DNA from: an uncultured Ruminococcus sp.
Lineage (GTDB): Bacteria; Bacillota; Clostridia; Oscillospirales; Acutalibacteraceae
Direction: 5' to 3'
Length of the DNA: 64,000 nt
Assembly (NCBI GenBank): GCA_902801245.1
Contig: CADCHW010000005.1
Coordinates: 1-64,000, forward strand
Position 1 is the first letter of the stretch. Each line of letters begins with the position of its first letter. Position numbers and translations under genes: made by a program. Of this stretch, positions 35,598 to 45,347 are shown piece after piece. The notes below the pieces were generated by a model. That model was not told the origin of the DNA. It was given only the letters and a program-made list of their open reading frames with translations, and did not search any database.

Positions 35598-36233
35598 TTA
35601 CATCAAAATTGTTTTCAATTCCTCGGCACTATCCAAAACATTTATCCCATACGAACGCAGAACCTCCGCACCCTGATGACCCTTTGCAATCAAAACGCAG
35701 TCCGCACCGACCCTGCAAGCCGTTTCGTAGTCGTGGTACATATCTCCGATAAAAAGAGTTTCATCGGGTTTGAAGCCGTACTTTTCCACAATTCTTACCG
35801 CACGTTCGCTTTTGTCGCCTGCGTCTATATCATCAGACCCCGACATAAATTTAAAATGCTTGTCAAGATTGAATATTTTAAGACTGTTTACAAGTCTTGT
35901 TGTTTCAAAACCCGATATCACACCCTGATTATATCCGTTATCGGACAAGTATTCTATCATTTCACGAACCTCGGGGAATATATCCGCAGTTTTAAAGAGT
36001 TCATCATAATGAGTAATAAACCGTTGTGCTATCTCCGTATAGTCACAATTACCTAAATCGAATATTTTCTTATAAAAATTAATCAGCGGCATTTCGCATT
36101 CTTTCAGATAATATTCAAGTGTTATAGTTGGTTTGCCGTATGACTGCAAGACAAGATTTTCCGCATCTACCGCAAGCTGTGCATCATTAATAATAGTACC
36201 GTTGTAATCCCAAATTATATTCCTATATTTCAT
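35598..36233 (-). CDS. HAD-family hydrolase, phosphoglycolate-phosphatase-like
   Basis: A 211-residue HAD phosphatase. Motif I is IIWDYNGTIIND: the nucleophile Asp is present, and the second acidic position is Asn, as in the WDWNGTLLDD branch of the family. Motif II/III appear in VISGFETTRL and the motif IV region FIGDMYHDYETACRVGADCV. Substrate unknown. A palindrome ACATAGAATAAATTCTATGT at about 35538-35557 lies just downstream. Confidence 0.85.
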   Translation of the reverse strand: MKYRNIIWDYNGTIINDAQLAVDAENLVLQSYGKPTITLEYYLKECEMPLINFYKKIFDLGNCDYTEIAQRFITHYDELFKTADIFPEVREMIEYLSDNGYNQGVISGFETTRLVNSLKIFNLDKHFKFMSGSDDIDAGDKSERAVRIVEKYGFKPDETLFIGDMYHDYETACRVGADCVLIAKGHQGAEVLRSYGINVLDSAEELKTILM

Positions 36234-36279
36234 TTTTCAAACCTGTGAATTAAATCCTCAATTAAAGTTTTTACTTATA

Positions 36280-37131
36280 CTATTTCTCCGACGGCTCATC
36301 AAACGGTACAAGTTTTTTCTTAATTGACATACCGTTATAATTAATTTTGAACTTAACTTTTCCTGTCATTTTTTGTCTGCATTTTTTACAATAAAGCGTT
36401 GCAGTAAATGTTTTGTTTCTCAAAGCCCAATTATTTACGGCTTTCATCTTTTCGCCGCACTTGTCGCATGTGAAGTTAAACTCATTCTTATTGACAAGAG
36501 GGTCGTTTACATCTGTAAGATAATATGATTTGAAAGTCAATCTGTAATGCAAGTCCTTTGATGTTTCAACATACTTTTGAAATTTATCGGGATAGTAAAG
36601 ATTCTTGAAAATCGACATTGAAAGCATACTGTCCTGCAAAGCACGGTGCTGAACAATATCCGACAAGTCAAGACCTATAAGTTCTGCCGCAGGTGCAAGC
36701 CCCAACTGCTGACCCGCATTGTAAACTCCGAGCATATCGGCACAGTAGTACTGCAAATCGCAGTAACGGTCGATAAAATCAATGCGGTCATTTTTTTCGT
36801 AATACTTTGTATTTTCCATAATTGCAAGAATATCACACGTTCCCCAAGTCATCAATAAATCTTTTCCGAGAAATTTCTTAAATTTACTCAGAACGTGTGT
36901 GTATGTAGCACCGCCTTTGGCAAGCTCTTCATTGCTTATGTTTGTGAGCTCCTTAACCTTTCCCGTAAGCTTTTTGGCAATCTGCGGTGCAATCAACATT
37001 GAAAAAGTATCGACAATCTCGAATTTATCGTTAAACTTCACCGCACCAAACTCAATAATTTCACTCATAAAGCCTTTGTACTTTTTACTGTAGGAGCTGT
37101 TCCATTCCAAATCAAGTATTACGAAATTCAT
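36280..37131 (-). CDS. DEDDh 3'-5' exonuclease with C-terminal zinc ribbon
   Basis: A 283-residue DnaQ-type exonuclease. ExoI is FVILDLEWN (Asp and Glu metal ligands), ExoII lies near MTWGTCDILAIM, and ExoIII is HRALQDSMLS with the catalytic His. A C-terminal segment with CDKCGEKM and CKKCRQKM forms a probable four-Cys zinc ribbon. I use ATG 37131; a TTG at 37143 is possible. It may process RNA, as KapD/ERI-like relatives do, but the substrate is not shown. It follows two unknown genes, cobI and typA on the same strand. Confidence 0.87.
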   Translation of the reverse strand: MNFVILDLEWNSSYSKKYKGFMSEIIEFGAVKFNDKFEIVDTFSMLIAPQIAKKLTGKVKELTNISNEELAKGGATYTHVLSKFKKFLGKDLLMTWGTCDILAIMENTKYYEKNDRIDFIDRYCDLQYYCADMLGVYNAGQQLGLAPAAELIGLDLSDIVQHRALQDSMLSMSIFKNLYYPDKFQKYVETSKDLHYRLTFKSYYLTDVNDPLVNKNEFNFTCDKCGEKMKAVNNWALRNKTFTATLYCKKCRQKMTGKVKFKINYNGMSIKKKLVPFDEPSEK

Positions 37132-37146
37132 TAAACTTATCAATCC

Positions 37147-37611
37147 TCATATTTTACAGTATTTATATCTTACTTCAATAACATCTTTAATCATTTCGTC
37201 ATCGAATATTATTTCAATACCGACAACCTTATCATTCGATATACTTACAGATAGCCAATATTTACCTATGACCGTATACATATATCTGAAAGTATCAATA
37301 AGCACATCGTCAACCTTATAATTGTAGCCGAAAGCATTAATCATATCCGAAAAACTGTCGCCTATACCTATAGGGAAATTTATACTTTTTAAAACAATAT
37401 CGGAAATATTAAGAAGATAGGAATTATCAATATCCATTATGGAAATCGCAGCCACCACACTAACCGTTTTCCGTCTGAAAATAGTGATATTATAACCGAT
37501 TAAATCGGCAATCCCGTCAATGTCCGCATAAGATAAATTCTGCGTAACAATATCTCTTTTTATATCGTCGGTAAAATTACTTTCAATATCCGCTGTTGTA
37601 TATTTGTACAT
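37147..37611 (-). CDS. Hypothetical protein (154 aa)
   Basis: A soluble protein I do not recognise, beginning MYKYTTADIESNF, with alternating beta-type stretches such as ITIFRRKTVSVVAAISIMD and a C-terminal VIGKYWLSVSISNDKVVGIE. It starts two bases after the stop of the SUKH-like gene and has only a poor ribosome site, so it is probably translated by coupling. Confidence 0.6.
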   Translation of the reverse strand: MYKYTTADIESNFTDDIKRDIVTQNLSYADIDGIADLIGYNITIFRRKTVSVVAAISIMDIDNSYLLNISDIVLKSINFPIGIGDSFSDMINAFGYNYKVDDVLIDTFRYMYTVIGKYWLSVSISNDKVVGIEIIFDDEMIKDVIEVRYKYCKI

Positions 37612-37613
37612 AA

Positions 37614-38189
37614 TTATATAAAACTCTCTAAATCCTCGTATTCGTCACGAGAAAATTTCTCAATGAAATCCGTAAATCTGTCCTCCATCTTATAGACAAA
37701 TTTTCTTACATTTTCATATGTAAACTCATAATCTTCATTGGATAATTTGCTTTCATCAATATAGCTCGGTAGGTTTGCAATTTCAACTTCATCGTCGTCT
37801 TCATCGCAATATAAAAAGCTTTGGTCGATAATCAAAACACAAGGGTCACCGTTCTGCATATTGTTTGTATCGATACAAACCGAATTACCGCCGATTGTTA
37901 CACCGAACACAAAAATTCCCAGCTTAGACAGGTATGCTCCCGGGGCAAGCTCGGTATTTTCTTCAATGATATGTTGGATATCACAAAGTGAAGCGTAACA
38001 ATTCATCATCGACAAATTGTAAGGCTGGAGGTTTGCGTAAAAATCAATGAACGCAGATGCGTTATCTCCGATAAGATTTCTTAATTCGTCAAGCTGTTCG
38101 TCTGTTGCCTTAGTGAAAAGCTTTTCGCCGTTGTATTTGTCACCGAGAGAGTTTTTGAAATTGTTTTCTATTTTCTCATAAAAGCTCAT
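37614..38189 (-). CDS. SUKH (SMI1/KNR4)-like protein (191 aa)
   Basis: An acidic protein with DEQLDELRNLIG, SAFIDFYANLQPYN and GIFVFGVTIGGNSVCIDTNN, which resembles the SUKH fold of bacterial immunity proteins. An Asp/Glu run (CDEDDDEVEI) and an acidic C-terminal helix follow. AAGGAAGGGAG inside the end of cobI serves as ribosome site. No toxin gene is adjacent. The family call is by eye and moderate. Confidence 0.65.
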   Translation of the reverse strand: MSFYEKIENNFKNSLGDKYNGEKLFTKATDEQLDELRNLIGDNASAFIDFYANLQPYNLSMMNCYASLCDIQHIIEENTELAPGAYLSKLGIFVFGVTIGGNSVCIDTNNMQNGDPCVLIIDQSFLYCDEDDDEVEIANLPSYIDESKLSNEDYEFTYENVRKFVYKMEDRFTDFIEKFSRDEYEDLESFI

Positions 38190-38190
38190 T

Positions 38191-38883
38191 TCACTTACTC
38201 CCTTCCTTAGCTATTACAATTGAAAAATATCCCGTTTTATCAGGTATTTCATCAAGGCTGTTATATACTTTTTCCGAACTCATTCCGCAGTTTTCAACCG
38301 CAAATACGTTACAGTCACTGTATTCAAGGGTTGATTTAATATCGGTCATATATCTGCCCGATTTCATAATAACGCACGAACCCGTGATGTTATCAAAATC
38401 TGCTTTATTCGGAACATTAGGAAATACATGAAGTTCTTCATCTTTCTCGACAAGCGGAACACCAATCCGTGCAGCCGCCGCACAGAATGATGTAACACCG
38501 CTTACCAACTCGACTTTATAGCCGTCACTTTTAAGCAATTTCTGTAAATAGCTAAAGGAACAATAAACAGTAGGGTCACCCAACGTCAGATACACAACAT
38601 TCTTACCCATATCAAGGTACTTTTCTATAAGTTCCGCACCTTTTTTATGCTCGGTACTGAGAATATTTTTGTCCTTAGTCATCGGCATATTTACGGCAAG
38701 CAAAATTTTATCGGCAATTTCAGGAACATTCCGAACCGCAATTTTATATGCAACGCTTTCCTCGGCAGCCTTGCCCGGAACGGCTATCACGTCATTTTCA
38801 CGGATAAGCCGAACCGCTTTCAAGGTCATAAGCTCGGGGTCGCCTGTTCCGACACCCACGCCGTATGCTGTACCTTTTACCAT
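38191..38883 (-). CDS. cobI: Precorrin-2/cobalt-factor-2 C20-methyltransferase
   Basis: A 230-residue SAM-dependent tetrapyrrole methylase of cobalamin synthesis. The N terminus is YGVGVGTGDPELMTLKAV, and the SAM-pocket segment is VVYLTLGDPTVYCSFSYL, with GVTSFCAAAARIG following. No other cobalamin gene is in the window, so this is a stray pathway member. Its ATG overlaps the typA stop (TAATG), which indicates coupled translation. Confidence 0.9.
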   Translation of the reverse strand: MVKGTAYGVGVGTGDPELMTLKAVRLIRENDVIAVPGKAAEESVAYKIAVRNVPEIADKILLAVNMPMTKDKNILSTEHKKGAELIEKYLDMGKNVVYLTLGDPTVYCSFSYLQKLLKSDGYKVELVSGVTSFCAAAARIGVPLVEKDEELHVFPNVPNKADFDNITGSCVIMKSGRYMTDIKSTLEYSDCNVFAVENCGMSSEKVYNSLDEIPDKTGYFSIVIAKEGSK

Positions 38884-40700
38884 TACTTCTTGAACTGTTT
38901 CTTCATTCTCTGCTCTTTGCTGAGAATTGTCTTTCTGATTCTAATACTCTTCGGAGTTACCTCTACAAGCTCGTCCTCGGCGATAAATTCAAGACACTGG
39001 TCAAGGCTTAGAGTAGTCGGCGGAGTAAGCTTCAAAGCCTCGTCCGAACCCGACGCACGCGTATTTGTGATGTGCTTCTTCTTGCAGACATTTACAACGA
39101 TATCCTCAACTTTCGGACTTGCACCGACAACCATTCCCTCATAAACGGGAACACCCGGACCTATAAACAAACGTCCTCTGTCCTGTGCAGCAAAAAGACC
39201 GTAGCCTGTGGAATCGCCTGTTTCGTGGGCAATAAGCGAACCTTGATGACGGGTTGCGATATCGCCTTTGTACGGCTCGTAACCGTCAAAAACGTGGTTC
39301 ATAATGCCGTTGCCGTTTGTATCGGTGAGAAACTCGGAGCGGTAACCCATAAGACCTCTTGCAGGGATTTTGTACTCAATGTGAGTAGTACCGCCTTCAC
39401 GTGTACCCATATCGATAAGCTCGGCTTTCCGTGAACCAAGCTTCTCCATAACAGCACCGACATAGTTTTCGGGAACTTCAATAATAAGATACTCTATGGG
39501 TTCGTGAATTGCACCGTCAATTTTCTTGTAAATAACGGTCGGTCTTGACACCTGAAACTCGTAGCCCTGACGACGCATTTGCTCAATAAGAATGGAAAGG
39601 TGAAGCTCACCTCTTCCCGACACTCTGAAAGTATCTGCGGAATCAGTTTCCTCAACTCTCATTGCAACGTTCGTTTCAACTTCCTTGAAAAGTCTTTCAC
39701 GGATATTTCTCGAAGTAACAAACTTACCCTCTTTTCCTGCAAAAGGACTGTTGTTTACAAGGAACATCATTGAAACCGTCGGTTCGTCAATTTTTATGAA
39801 TGGCAAAGGCTCAATGCAGTCAACGGAGCAAGCCGTTTCACCGATATTCAAATCGGAAATACCGCTTACAGCCACGATGTCGCCGAGGGTCGCACTTTCG
39901 GCTTCAACTCTTTTAAGTCCCTCAAACTGGTAGAGCTTAACAATTTTAACATTTCTTACGCCGCCGTCTTTCTGACAAAGAGCAACCTGCTGACCAACCT
40001 TTACAGTACCTCTCTCAACTCGACCGATACCGATTCTTCCAACATAATCGTCATAGTCGATATTTGAGAAAAGCAGCTGCAAACCGCCGTCGGGGTCGCC
40101 GCTCGGAGCAGGAATCTCTTCAAGAATCTTATCGAAAAGCGGCTTCATATTCTCACCTGGCTCGTTCGGGTCAAGTGTTGCATAGCCGTCACGTCCCGAA
40201 GCGTACACAACCGGAAATTCAAGCTGGTCTTCGTCTGCACCAAGCTCGATAAAGAGGTCGAGAACCTCGTCAACTATCTCCTCGGGTCTTGCACCGGGGC
40301 GGTCAATCTTATTCACAACAACAAGCGGTTTCTTGCCAAGACCGAGAGCCTTTTTCAGAACAAAACGTGTCTGCGGCATACAGCCCTCGAAAGCATCAAC
40401 CAGAAGCAGAACACCGTCAACCGTCATAAGAATACGCTCAACCTCGCCGCCGAAATCTGCGTGACCGGGAGTGTCTACAATATTTATCTTAGTGCCGTTG
40501 TACATAACGGACGTATTTTTTGAAAGGATTGTGATACCTCTTTCACGTTCGAGGTCGTTGCTGTCCATAACACGCTCGGCAACTGTTTCGTTCTCTCTGA
40601 AAGTACCGCTCTGCAAAAGCAGCTGGTCAACGAGAGTCGTCTTGCCGTGGTCAACGTGTGCGATAATGGCTATGTTTCTGAGATTTTCTCTTGTACCCAA
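38883..40700 (-). CDS. typA: Ribosome-associated GTPase TypA/BipA
   Basis: A 605-residue translational GTPase. G1 is [14 protein letters not shown]3 [13 protein letters not shown] and G4 [12 protein letters not shown], followed by the EF-G-like domains and the BipA-specific C terminus ([40 protein letters not shown]). The start is TTG 40700 with GAGGTAAG upstream; the open frame extends 59 codons further but without support. It heads a run with cobI and the small unknown genes. Confidence 0.95.
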   Translation of the reverse strand: MGTRENLRNIAIIAHVDHGKTTLVDQLLLQSGTFRENETVAERVMDSNDLERERGITILSKNTSVMYNGTKINIVDTPGHADFGGEVERILMTVDGVLLLVDAFEGCMPQTRFVLKKALGLGKKPLVVVNKIDRPGARPEEIVDEVLDLFIELGADEDQLEFPVVYASGRDGYATLDPNEPGENMKPLFDKILEEIPAPSGDPDGGLQLLFSNIDYDDYVGRIGIGRVERGTVKVGQQVALCQKDGGVRNVKIVKLYQFEGLKRVEAESATLGDIVAVSGISDLNIGETACSVDCIEPLPFIKIDEPTVSMMFLVNNSPFAGKEGKFVTSRNIRERLFKEVETNVAMRVEETDSADTFRVSGRGELHLSILIEQMRRQGYEFQVSRPTVIYKKIDGAIHEPIEYLIIEVPENYVGAVMEKLGSRKAELIDMGTREGGTTHIEYKIPARGLMGYRSEFLTDTNGNGIMNHVFDGYEPYKGDIATRHQGSLIAHETGDSTGYGLFAAQDRGRLFIGPGVPVYEGMVVGASPKVEDIVVNVCKKKHITNTRASGSDEALKLTPPTTLSLDQCLEFIAEDELVEVTPKSIRIRKTILSKEQRMKKQFKK

Positions 40701-40869
40701 ATTTCTTACCTCTTTTTCTTTAAAACATATTTTTAAACATTTAACTAATTTATTATAGCATACAAAATTTGTGTTTTCAATGGATTTTGGCGGTGTAAAA
40801 TCAAATTTGTCATTTGATACAAAAGCCGTGAATTTACGGGGGATTTTGTATTGTATCTGGGATAATGCG

Positions 40870-40884
40870 GCGGACAACGTCCGC
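40870..40884. repeat. Isolated family S palindrome
   Basis: An exact GCGGACAACGTCCGC palindrome without a recognisable TACGTGAAG arm nearby. It lies in the 790-bp gap between divergent typA and thiT, left of repeat L2. The rest of 40701-40959 has no gene I can support. Confidence 0.6.
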
Positions 40885-40959
40885 AGGAAACACGCACTTT
40901 AATTTTTTAATTGCCGTAAGTTTTGTATCTGCGTAAAAAGTTATACTCACGGTCAAAAA

Positions 40960-41203
40960 GATTTACCATTTAAAGTTTGGTCAAGCTTTTTAAAGCTTGC
41001 GGGGTGCAGGGGCAGAGCCCCGCTCGCTGACGAAGCCAACTTGCAAAGAAAAGCAAAGTACCCTCAGCGAAATGAGATAAACTATCAAATAAAAACAATA
41101 AAAAACAATCAAAAAAACAAAACAGGCAACAGCAAAGCGAATTGCCGCTCCAAGAAAGATAACCTACGATTTTATTTCAACTGTACAGCTGCAAAATTTT
41201 TCA
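40960..41203 (-). repeat. Family L repeat, copy L2 (inverted)
   Basis: The same block order as L1, on the opposite strand: tail hairpin CAAGCTTTTTAAAGCTTG, GGGG-CAGA-GCCCC hairpin, CGCTGACGAAGCC, CCTCAGCGAAATG and GGCAACAGCAAAGCGAATT. At the right it continues into AAGAAAGATAACCTAC and ends CTGTACAGCTGCAAAATTTTTC, which matches an end of copy L5. It lies between typA and thiT, upstream of both. Confidence 0.75.
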
Positions 41204-41229
41204 AAAGAATTATAACATAAAATCGGTAC

Positions 41230-41258
41230 TTGACATAGTATGTGATATATGTTAAAAT
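41230..41258 (+). promoter_or_regulatory. Promoter of the TPP riboswitch-thiT transcript
   Basis: TTGACA (41230-41235), 17 bases, TAAAAT (41253-41258), about 25 bases before the aptamer. It lies just right of repeat L2. Confidence 0.8.
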
Positions 41259-41283
41259 AAAAAAGTAAGTTTTACACTAAAAA

Positions 41284-41369
41284 AACAGGGGAGCTTGTGA
41301 GCAGGCTGAGAGGAAGTAATCAACTTCGACCCTTTACCTGATACGGATAATGCCGTCGTAGGAAGTCAT
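41284..41369 (+). ncRNA. TPP riboswitch (THI element)
   Basis: The aptamer core is clear: GCAGGCTGAGAGGAAG, then ACCCTTTACCTGATACGGAT and AATGCCGTCGTAGGAAGT, containing the conserved CTGAGA, ACCTGAT and CGGATAATGCCG-type boxes. It lies in the leader of thiT. A terminator 52 bases downstream gives a transcription-termination switch: thiamine diphosphate binding should turn thiT off. Confidence 0.96.
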
Positions 41370-41420
41370 ATTTCAGTTATGCCGATATTTTATAATGTTT
41401 TCGGTTCTGCTGTGGTTTTT

Positions 41421-41459
41421 ACAGGGGCATTGTGCGTGTGCAGGTATGCCCTGTTTTTA
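41421..41459 (+). terminator. Riboswitch expression-platform terminator
   Basis: ACAGGGGCAT pairs with ATGCCCTGT across 14 bases, followed by TTTTTAT. The 5' arm resembles the aptamer start (ACAGGGGAGC at 41285), so the 3' arm could pair with either, a possible way of switching. Confidence 0.88.
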
Positions 41460-41490
41460 TGTATTTTCAACAAAGAAAGGAATTTAAACT

Positions 41491-42111
41491 ATGGCAGCAA
41501 TGACCAAAACCAAACAACAAACAACAGTAAAATCCACAAAGAAAAGCAACACAAAACGTCTTGTATTAACAGCGGTACTAATCGGACTTGCAACTGTACT
41601 CAGTATGATTAAGGTTTATCAACTTCCAATGGGCGGTTCAATCACACTGCTTTCTATGCTCCCTATTGCACTGATTTCAATTGAATACGGAATAAGCTGG
41701 GGAATCACGGGTGCATTCGCATATTCGCTTATTCAGTTCGGATTCGGTATCGCTGACGGAATGTTTGCTTGGGGACTTTCTCCCGCTGCCCTTATAGGCT
41801 CTATCTTATTTGACTACATTCTCGCATTCTCTGTTCTCGGTCTTTCGGGAATGTTCCGCAAAAAGGGTACATTCGGAATTTGTGCAGGTGTATTTATCGC
41901 TGTATTTTTAAGGTTTATCTGTCATCTTATTTCGGGTGCGGCAATATTTGGCTCTTGGGCTCCCGAGGGTTGGGATAATGTATGGATATATTCCCTCCTT
42001 TACAATGGTTCCTATATGCTTCCCGAGCTTATTTTCACAATGATTGGTTCTGTAATACTCTTCAAAACTCCACAGTTTGCAAAGCTTGTTGAAAGCAACC
42101 TTGAAAATTAA
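41491..42111 (+). CDS. thiT: Thiamine transporter ThiT (ECF S component)
   Basis: A 206-residue membrane protein, the substrate-binding subunit of an energy-coupling-factor importer for thiamine. After a Thr/Lys-rich N terminus come about six hydrophobic helices, with the family-typical YQLPMGGSITLLSMLPIALI, SIEYGISWGI, FAWGLSPAALIGSILFDY and SHLISG-like CHLISGAAIFGSWAPEGW. AAAGGAA precedes the ATG. Control by the TPP riboswitch agrees with this function. The shared EcfAAT module is not in the window. Confidence 0.95.
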   Translation: MAAMTKTKQQTTVKSTKKSNTKRLVLTAVLIGLATVLSMIKVYQLPMGGSITLLSMLPIALISIEYGISWGITGAFAYSLIQFGFGIADGMFAWGLSPAALIGSILFDYILAFSVLGLSGMFRKKGTFGICAGVFIAVFLRFICHLISGAAIFGSWAPEGWDNVWIYSLLYNGSYMLPELIFTMIGSVILFKTPQFAKLVESNLEN

Positions 42112-42224
42112 TTTATATATTTACTTCCTACTATTGCAAATTGACAATATCTTTTGGCTATAATTCCGTCATACTGAGTCATTCACCCTTGACTTGCAAT
42201 AGGGGAAAGTATAAAGAAAATAAA

Positions 42225-42266
42225 AAACACTCTTCCAACCTAATATTCATCGGAAGAGTGTTTTTT
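42225..42266. terminator. Bidirectional terminator between thiT and the ABC permease gene
   Basis: ACACTCTTCC pairs with GGAAGAGTGT across a 14-base loop, with AAAAAA before and TTTTTT after. It serves the convergent thiT and FtsX-type permease genes. Confidence 0.92.
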
Positions 42267-42285
42267 ATTTTAGATTATTTAAAAA

Positions 42286-44538
42286 TTACTCGGCATTCTT
42301 AAGTGCTTCGTCCATTGGGATTTTCTTTATCTTCATAAATTGCAGCAGGGCAACAATAAAGTAAGAAATAATAGCATAAACAGGAATTTCTATCCAAATT
42401 TTCGGAGCAATGTAAAGGTCTATCCATGCATTAAAGCTGCTCATCATTATGGTAAATATTGACTTAAACACAATATCACAAATCGGCAGGCATATCAAAG
42501 CCGAGAATACTACCACAATACCCGTAACAACTAAGTACAAGCCCGAAATTTCACTGTTTTTGAATCCTAAGATTTTTACAAGCGACACTGAATTTGCATT
42601 CTTTTCAATAATAATCTTTGAAAGCAAATATATTATCAATGTTGAGAGTACCACCGCAAATACTGTCCATATTCCAAAAATACCGCTCATTGAAGCTGTA
42701 AGCTGGTCGGCAAGAACCGTTGAATCGGCAATAGTTACAGTTGTAAGAATGAAGTCGTCGTCGATATCGTCAAGCTCAACATTAGAAAGATAACCTGTGA
42801 AGTAATCATCGTTTAAATCGAATTTATCCCTGTAACTGTCGATATTCATAAACACCGCCATTGATGTGGGATAATCAAAGCTGCTGTATATTTTAAAATC
42901 GTATGTATCATCTGTGAATTTCTTTTTAAGCGTGATTGTATCGCCCTCGTTAAGTTTATACTTTTTCAAAATACCTTCGGATACATATATTCTGTCGCCG
43001 TCATCACCAAAATTAAGTGTTGAAAGATAAAGCGAATTATCCTCAATGCCGTAAACGGAAATTTCATTTACATCTGTGTTTTCAAAAGTAGTTTCGAGTG
43101 AAGTCATAGTGAATTTCTCTGCCTCTTCAAACTTTGTTTCAACAGGCATTTTAAGGATATACTGATATTCCGAGAAAGCATGCTCGACAGCTTCCGCCTT
43201 GTAATTTTCAAGCCAAGGATTCATCATCAGACCAAACAGCAGCAGGAAGTTTGCAAAGAAAACTCCGACGAACATTACAATATATGTCGGGAAATTTTGC
43301 ATAAAAATTCTTATTCTAAAACGAGAAATGAACTTAAAATTTGGGAGCTTCACTGCCTTGCGGTTCTTCTTCTTTTTGAGGTCGGAACGCAGGAATTTCA
43401 GCGGAGAAAGCGAAAGCTTATTACTGATGATAAAGAAGTTTACAACAAGCATAATCGCACACGGAACAATTGTTGTATTTACAAACGCAAACGAACTCCA
43501 AAGAGTTTCATACGGGGGCAGGCTGTAGCTTCCGTAATATACATCTGCAACGAAATCTTTAAATACAGTATAGCCTAAAATGTTACCAATCAACGCACCA
43601 AAAAGAGTTACGAAAACAGGAATTACAATGTAGTGGAAAGTAAGCTCGCCTTTTGTGTAACCGCTTGCACGAAGTGTGCCGATAACCTTTGATTCCTTTT
43701 CGATAGTATTGGAGGTGGTTACTGCAAAGATGAATGCCATAATCACAATAATAATATACAGAAATGTTATCATCATAGATTCATCACCGCCGATATCATC
43801 TCCTGCAAAATGAATTGCCTGATTGTTCGGTTCTGTAACAAATTCTGTCATCAGGGCATTTTTAGCAATCTCTTCTTTGAGGTCGTTTGACTTGTCGAAC
43901 TTATCGTTTTCGCTTAGGCTTTCATCATTGAAGGTCCAAGCATAGCAATATGTAGTGTGCGAATCGGGAAGTCTGTCAAAGCCCTCCTCTGTCACCAAAG
44001 CGACCGTAAACGTCTGTGCATTGAACATCAAACCTGTACTTTTCTCAAAAAGTGAGGTGTAATCGGGGAGTGCAACCGTGCCTGTCACCTTGAATGTTTC
44101 GCCGGCAAGAGTTATGCTGTCGCCTATCTCTATTGAATTGTTTGCGGCGAAAAGCCTGTCAAGCGTGATTTCATCGGCAGTTTTCGCAAGCTCGCCTTTG
44201 AAGATGTACTGCTTGTTTACGTCTTCACGATTTTTGTAAACACGGTAGGTCTTGTCGCCCTTGTCGATATCCTTATAATTGATATCGTATACCGCTGTGT
44301 CTGTACTTTCAATTTTATCTGGGAGGTCGCCTGTCATTTTATCCTCAAGAATAAAGTGACCGTCTTCGACATTCTGCGAATCGAAACTATTGTCAAACGC
44401 ATAAGCAAGGCTGTGAGTTGCAACCACAAATCCCGAAATAAAGCCTACTGTAATTATCATAAACAGAAAAATAACCGCATATTTGCCGAAGTCGCTTTTA
44501 AGCTCACGTGGCAAGCGTTTCATCAAAGGATTTTTCAT
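42286..44538 (-). CDS. FtsX-like ABC transporter permease
   Basis: A 750-residue permease with two FtsX/MacB-type units. Each has a membrane anchor, an extracellular domain and a three-helix core (MITFLYIIIVIMAFIFAVTT and FGIWTVFAVVLSTLIIYLLS). It ends MDEALKNAE, a common C terminus in this family. The start is ATG 44538 with AAGGAGG upstream. It lies 13 bp after its ATPase gene. Such pairs export or work on envelope lipids, peptides or antibiotics; the substrate is unknown. Confidence 0.9.
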   Translation of the reverse strand: MKNPLMKRLPRELKSDFGKYAVIFLFMIITVGFISGFVVATHSLAYAFDNSFDSQNVEDGHFILEDKMTGDLPDKIESTDTAVYDINYKDIDKGDKTYRVYKNREDVNKQYIFKGELAKTADEITLDRLFAANNSIEIGDSITLAGETFKVTGTVALPDYTSLFEKSTGLMFNAQTFTVALVTEEGFDRLPDSHTTYCYAWTFNDESLSENDKFDKSNDLKEEIAKNALMTEFVTEPNNQAIHFAGDDIGGDESMMITFLYIIIVIMAFIFAVTTSNTIEKESKVIGTLRASGYTKGELTFHYIVIPVFVTLFGALIGNILGYTVFKDFVADVYYGSYSLPPYETLWSSFAFVNTTIVPCAIMLVVNFFIISNKLSLSPLKFLRSDLKKKKNRKAVKLPNFKFISRFRIRIFMQNFPTYIVMFVGVFFANFLLLFGLMMNPWLENYKAEAVEHAFSEYQYILKMPVETKFEEAEKFTMTSLETTFENTDVNEISVYGIEDNSLYLSTLNFGDDGDRIYVSEGILKKYKLNEGDTITLKKKFTDDTYDFKIYSSFDYPTSMAVFMNIDSYRDKFDLNDDYFTGYLSNVELDDIDDDFILTTVTIADSTVLADQLTASMSGIFGIWTVFAVVLSTLIIYLLSKIIIEKNANSVSLVKILGFKNSEISGLYLVVTGIVVVFSALICLPICDIVFKSIFTIMMSSFNAWIDLYIAPKIWIEIPVYAIISYFIVALLQFMKIKKIPMDEALKNAE

Positions 44539-44551
44539 ACCTTTTTCCTCC

Positions 44552-45250
44552 TTACCAGTCAAGCTCGGCAGCCGGAACTTTAGTTTCGTTGATGTACTCC
44601 TTGCGGATAGCACCGTCACGAAGCTTGATTACCTTATCCGCCATAAGCTTGATAGCATCGTTGTGAGTTACGATAATCACAGTGTTTCCAAACTTTTGAT
44701 TTACAGTTTCGATAAGCTTCAAAATATCTTTGGAGGTATTGTAATCGAGAGCACCAGTTGGCTCGTCGCAAAGTAGAATGTCGGGATTTTTAACAATAGC
44801 TCTTCCTATAGCTGTTCTCTGCTGCTGACCGCCCGAAAGCTGATTCGGAAGTTTATCCTTATGCTCCCACAAACCTATTGTTTTGAGAAGCTCGTCAATG
44901 TCAAGAGGGTTATCACTGAGATAAGCACCGACTTCAATGTTCTCCTTAACCGTAAGATTAGGAATAAGATTGTAAAACTGGAACACATAGCCGAGATGTT
45001 TGCGGCGGTAAAGAGAAAGCTTCTTTTCGTTCATATCAACGGTTTTTTCGCCATTAATACTGATGTAACCCTCGTCTGCGTTGTCAATGCCGCCTATGAT
45101 GTTGAGCATAGTGGACTTGCCCGAACCCGAAGGACCAAGCAGAACACAAATCTGTCCTTTCTCAACACCGCAGTTAATGCCTTTCAGAACTTCGTTCCTG
45201 TTGTCGCCCTCACCGTAAAACTTGTGAAGATTGTTAATTTCAAGATACAT
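44552..45250 (-). CDS. ABC transporter ATP-binding protein (LolD/MacB type)
   Basis: A 232-residue ATPase. Walker A is VLLGPSGSGKSTMLNI, the Q-loop VFQFYNLIPNL, the signature NQLSGGQQQRTAIGRA and Walker B ILLCDEPTGALD, the last typical of the MacB/LolD branch. It pairs with the permease at 42286-44538. Two palindromic boxes at and near its promoter suggest repressor control, but the regulator is not adjacent. Confidence 0.94.
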   Translation of the reverse strand: MYLEINNLHKFYGEGDNRNEVLKGINCGVEKGQICVLLGPSGSGKSTMLNIIGGIDNADEGYISINGEKTVDMNEKKLSLYRRKHLGYVFQFYNLIPNLTVKENIEVGAYLSDNPLDIDELLKTIGLWEHKDKLPNQLSGGQQQRTAIGRAIVKNPDILLCDEPTGALDYNTSKDILKLIETVNQKFGNTVIIVTHNDAIKLMADKVIKLRDGAIRKEYINETKVPAAELDW

Positions 45251-45347
45251 AATTTCTCTCCTCTTTATTTTCTAATAAGTTAGTTTAATAAAACCATATG
45301 TCAAAAAAATATACGTTAATTTAGCGGATATTCTTAATAAGTTTTAG

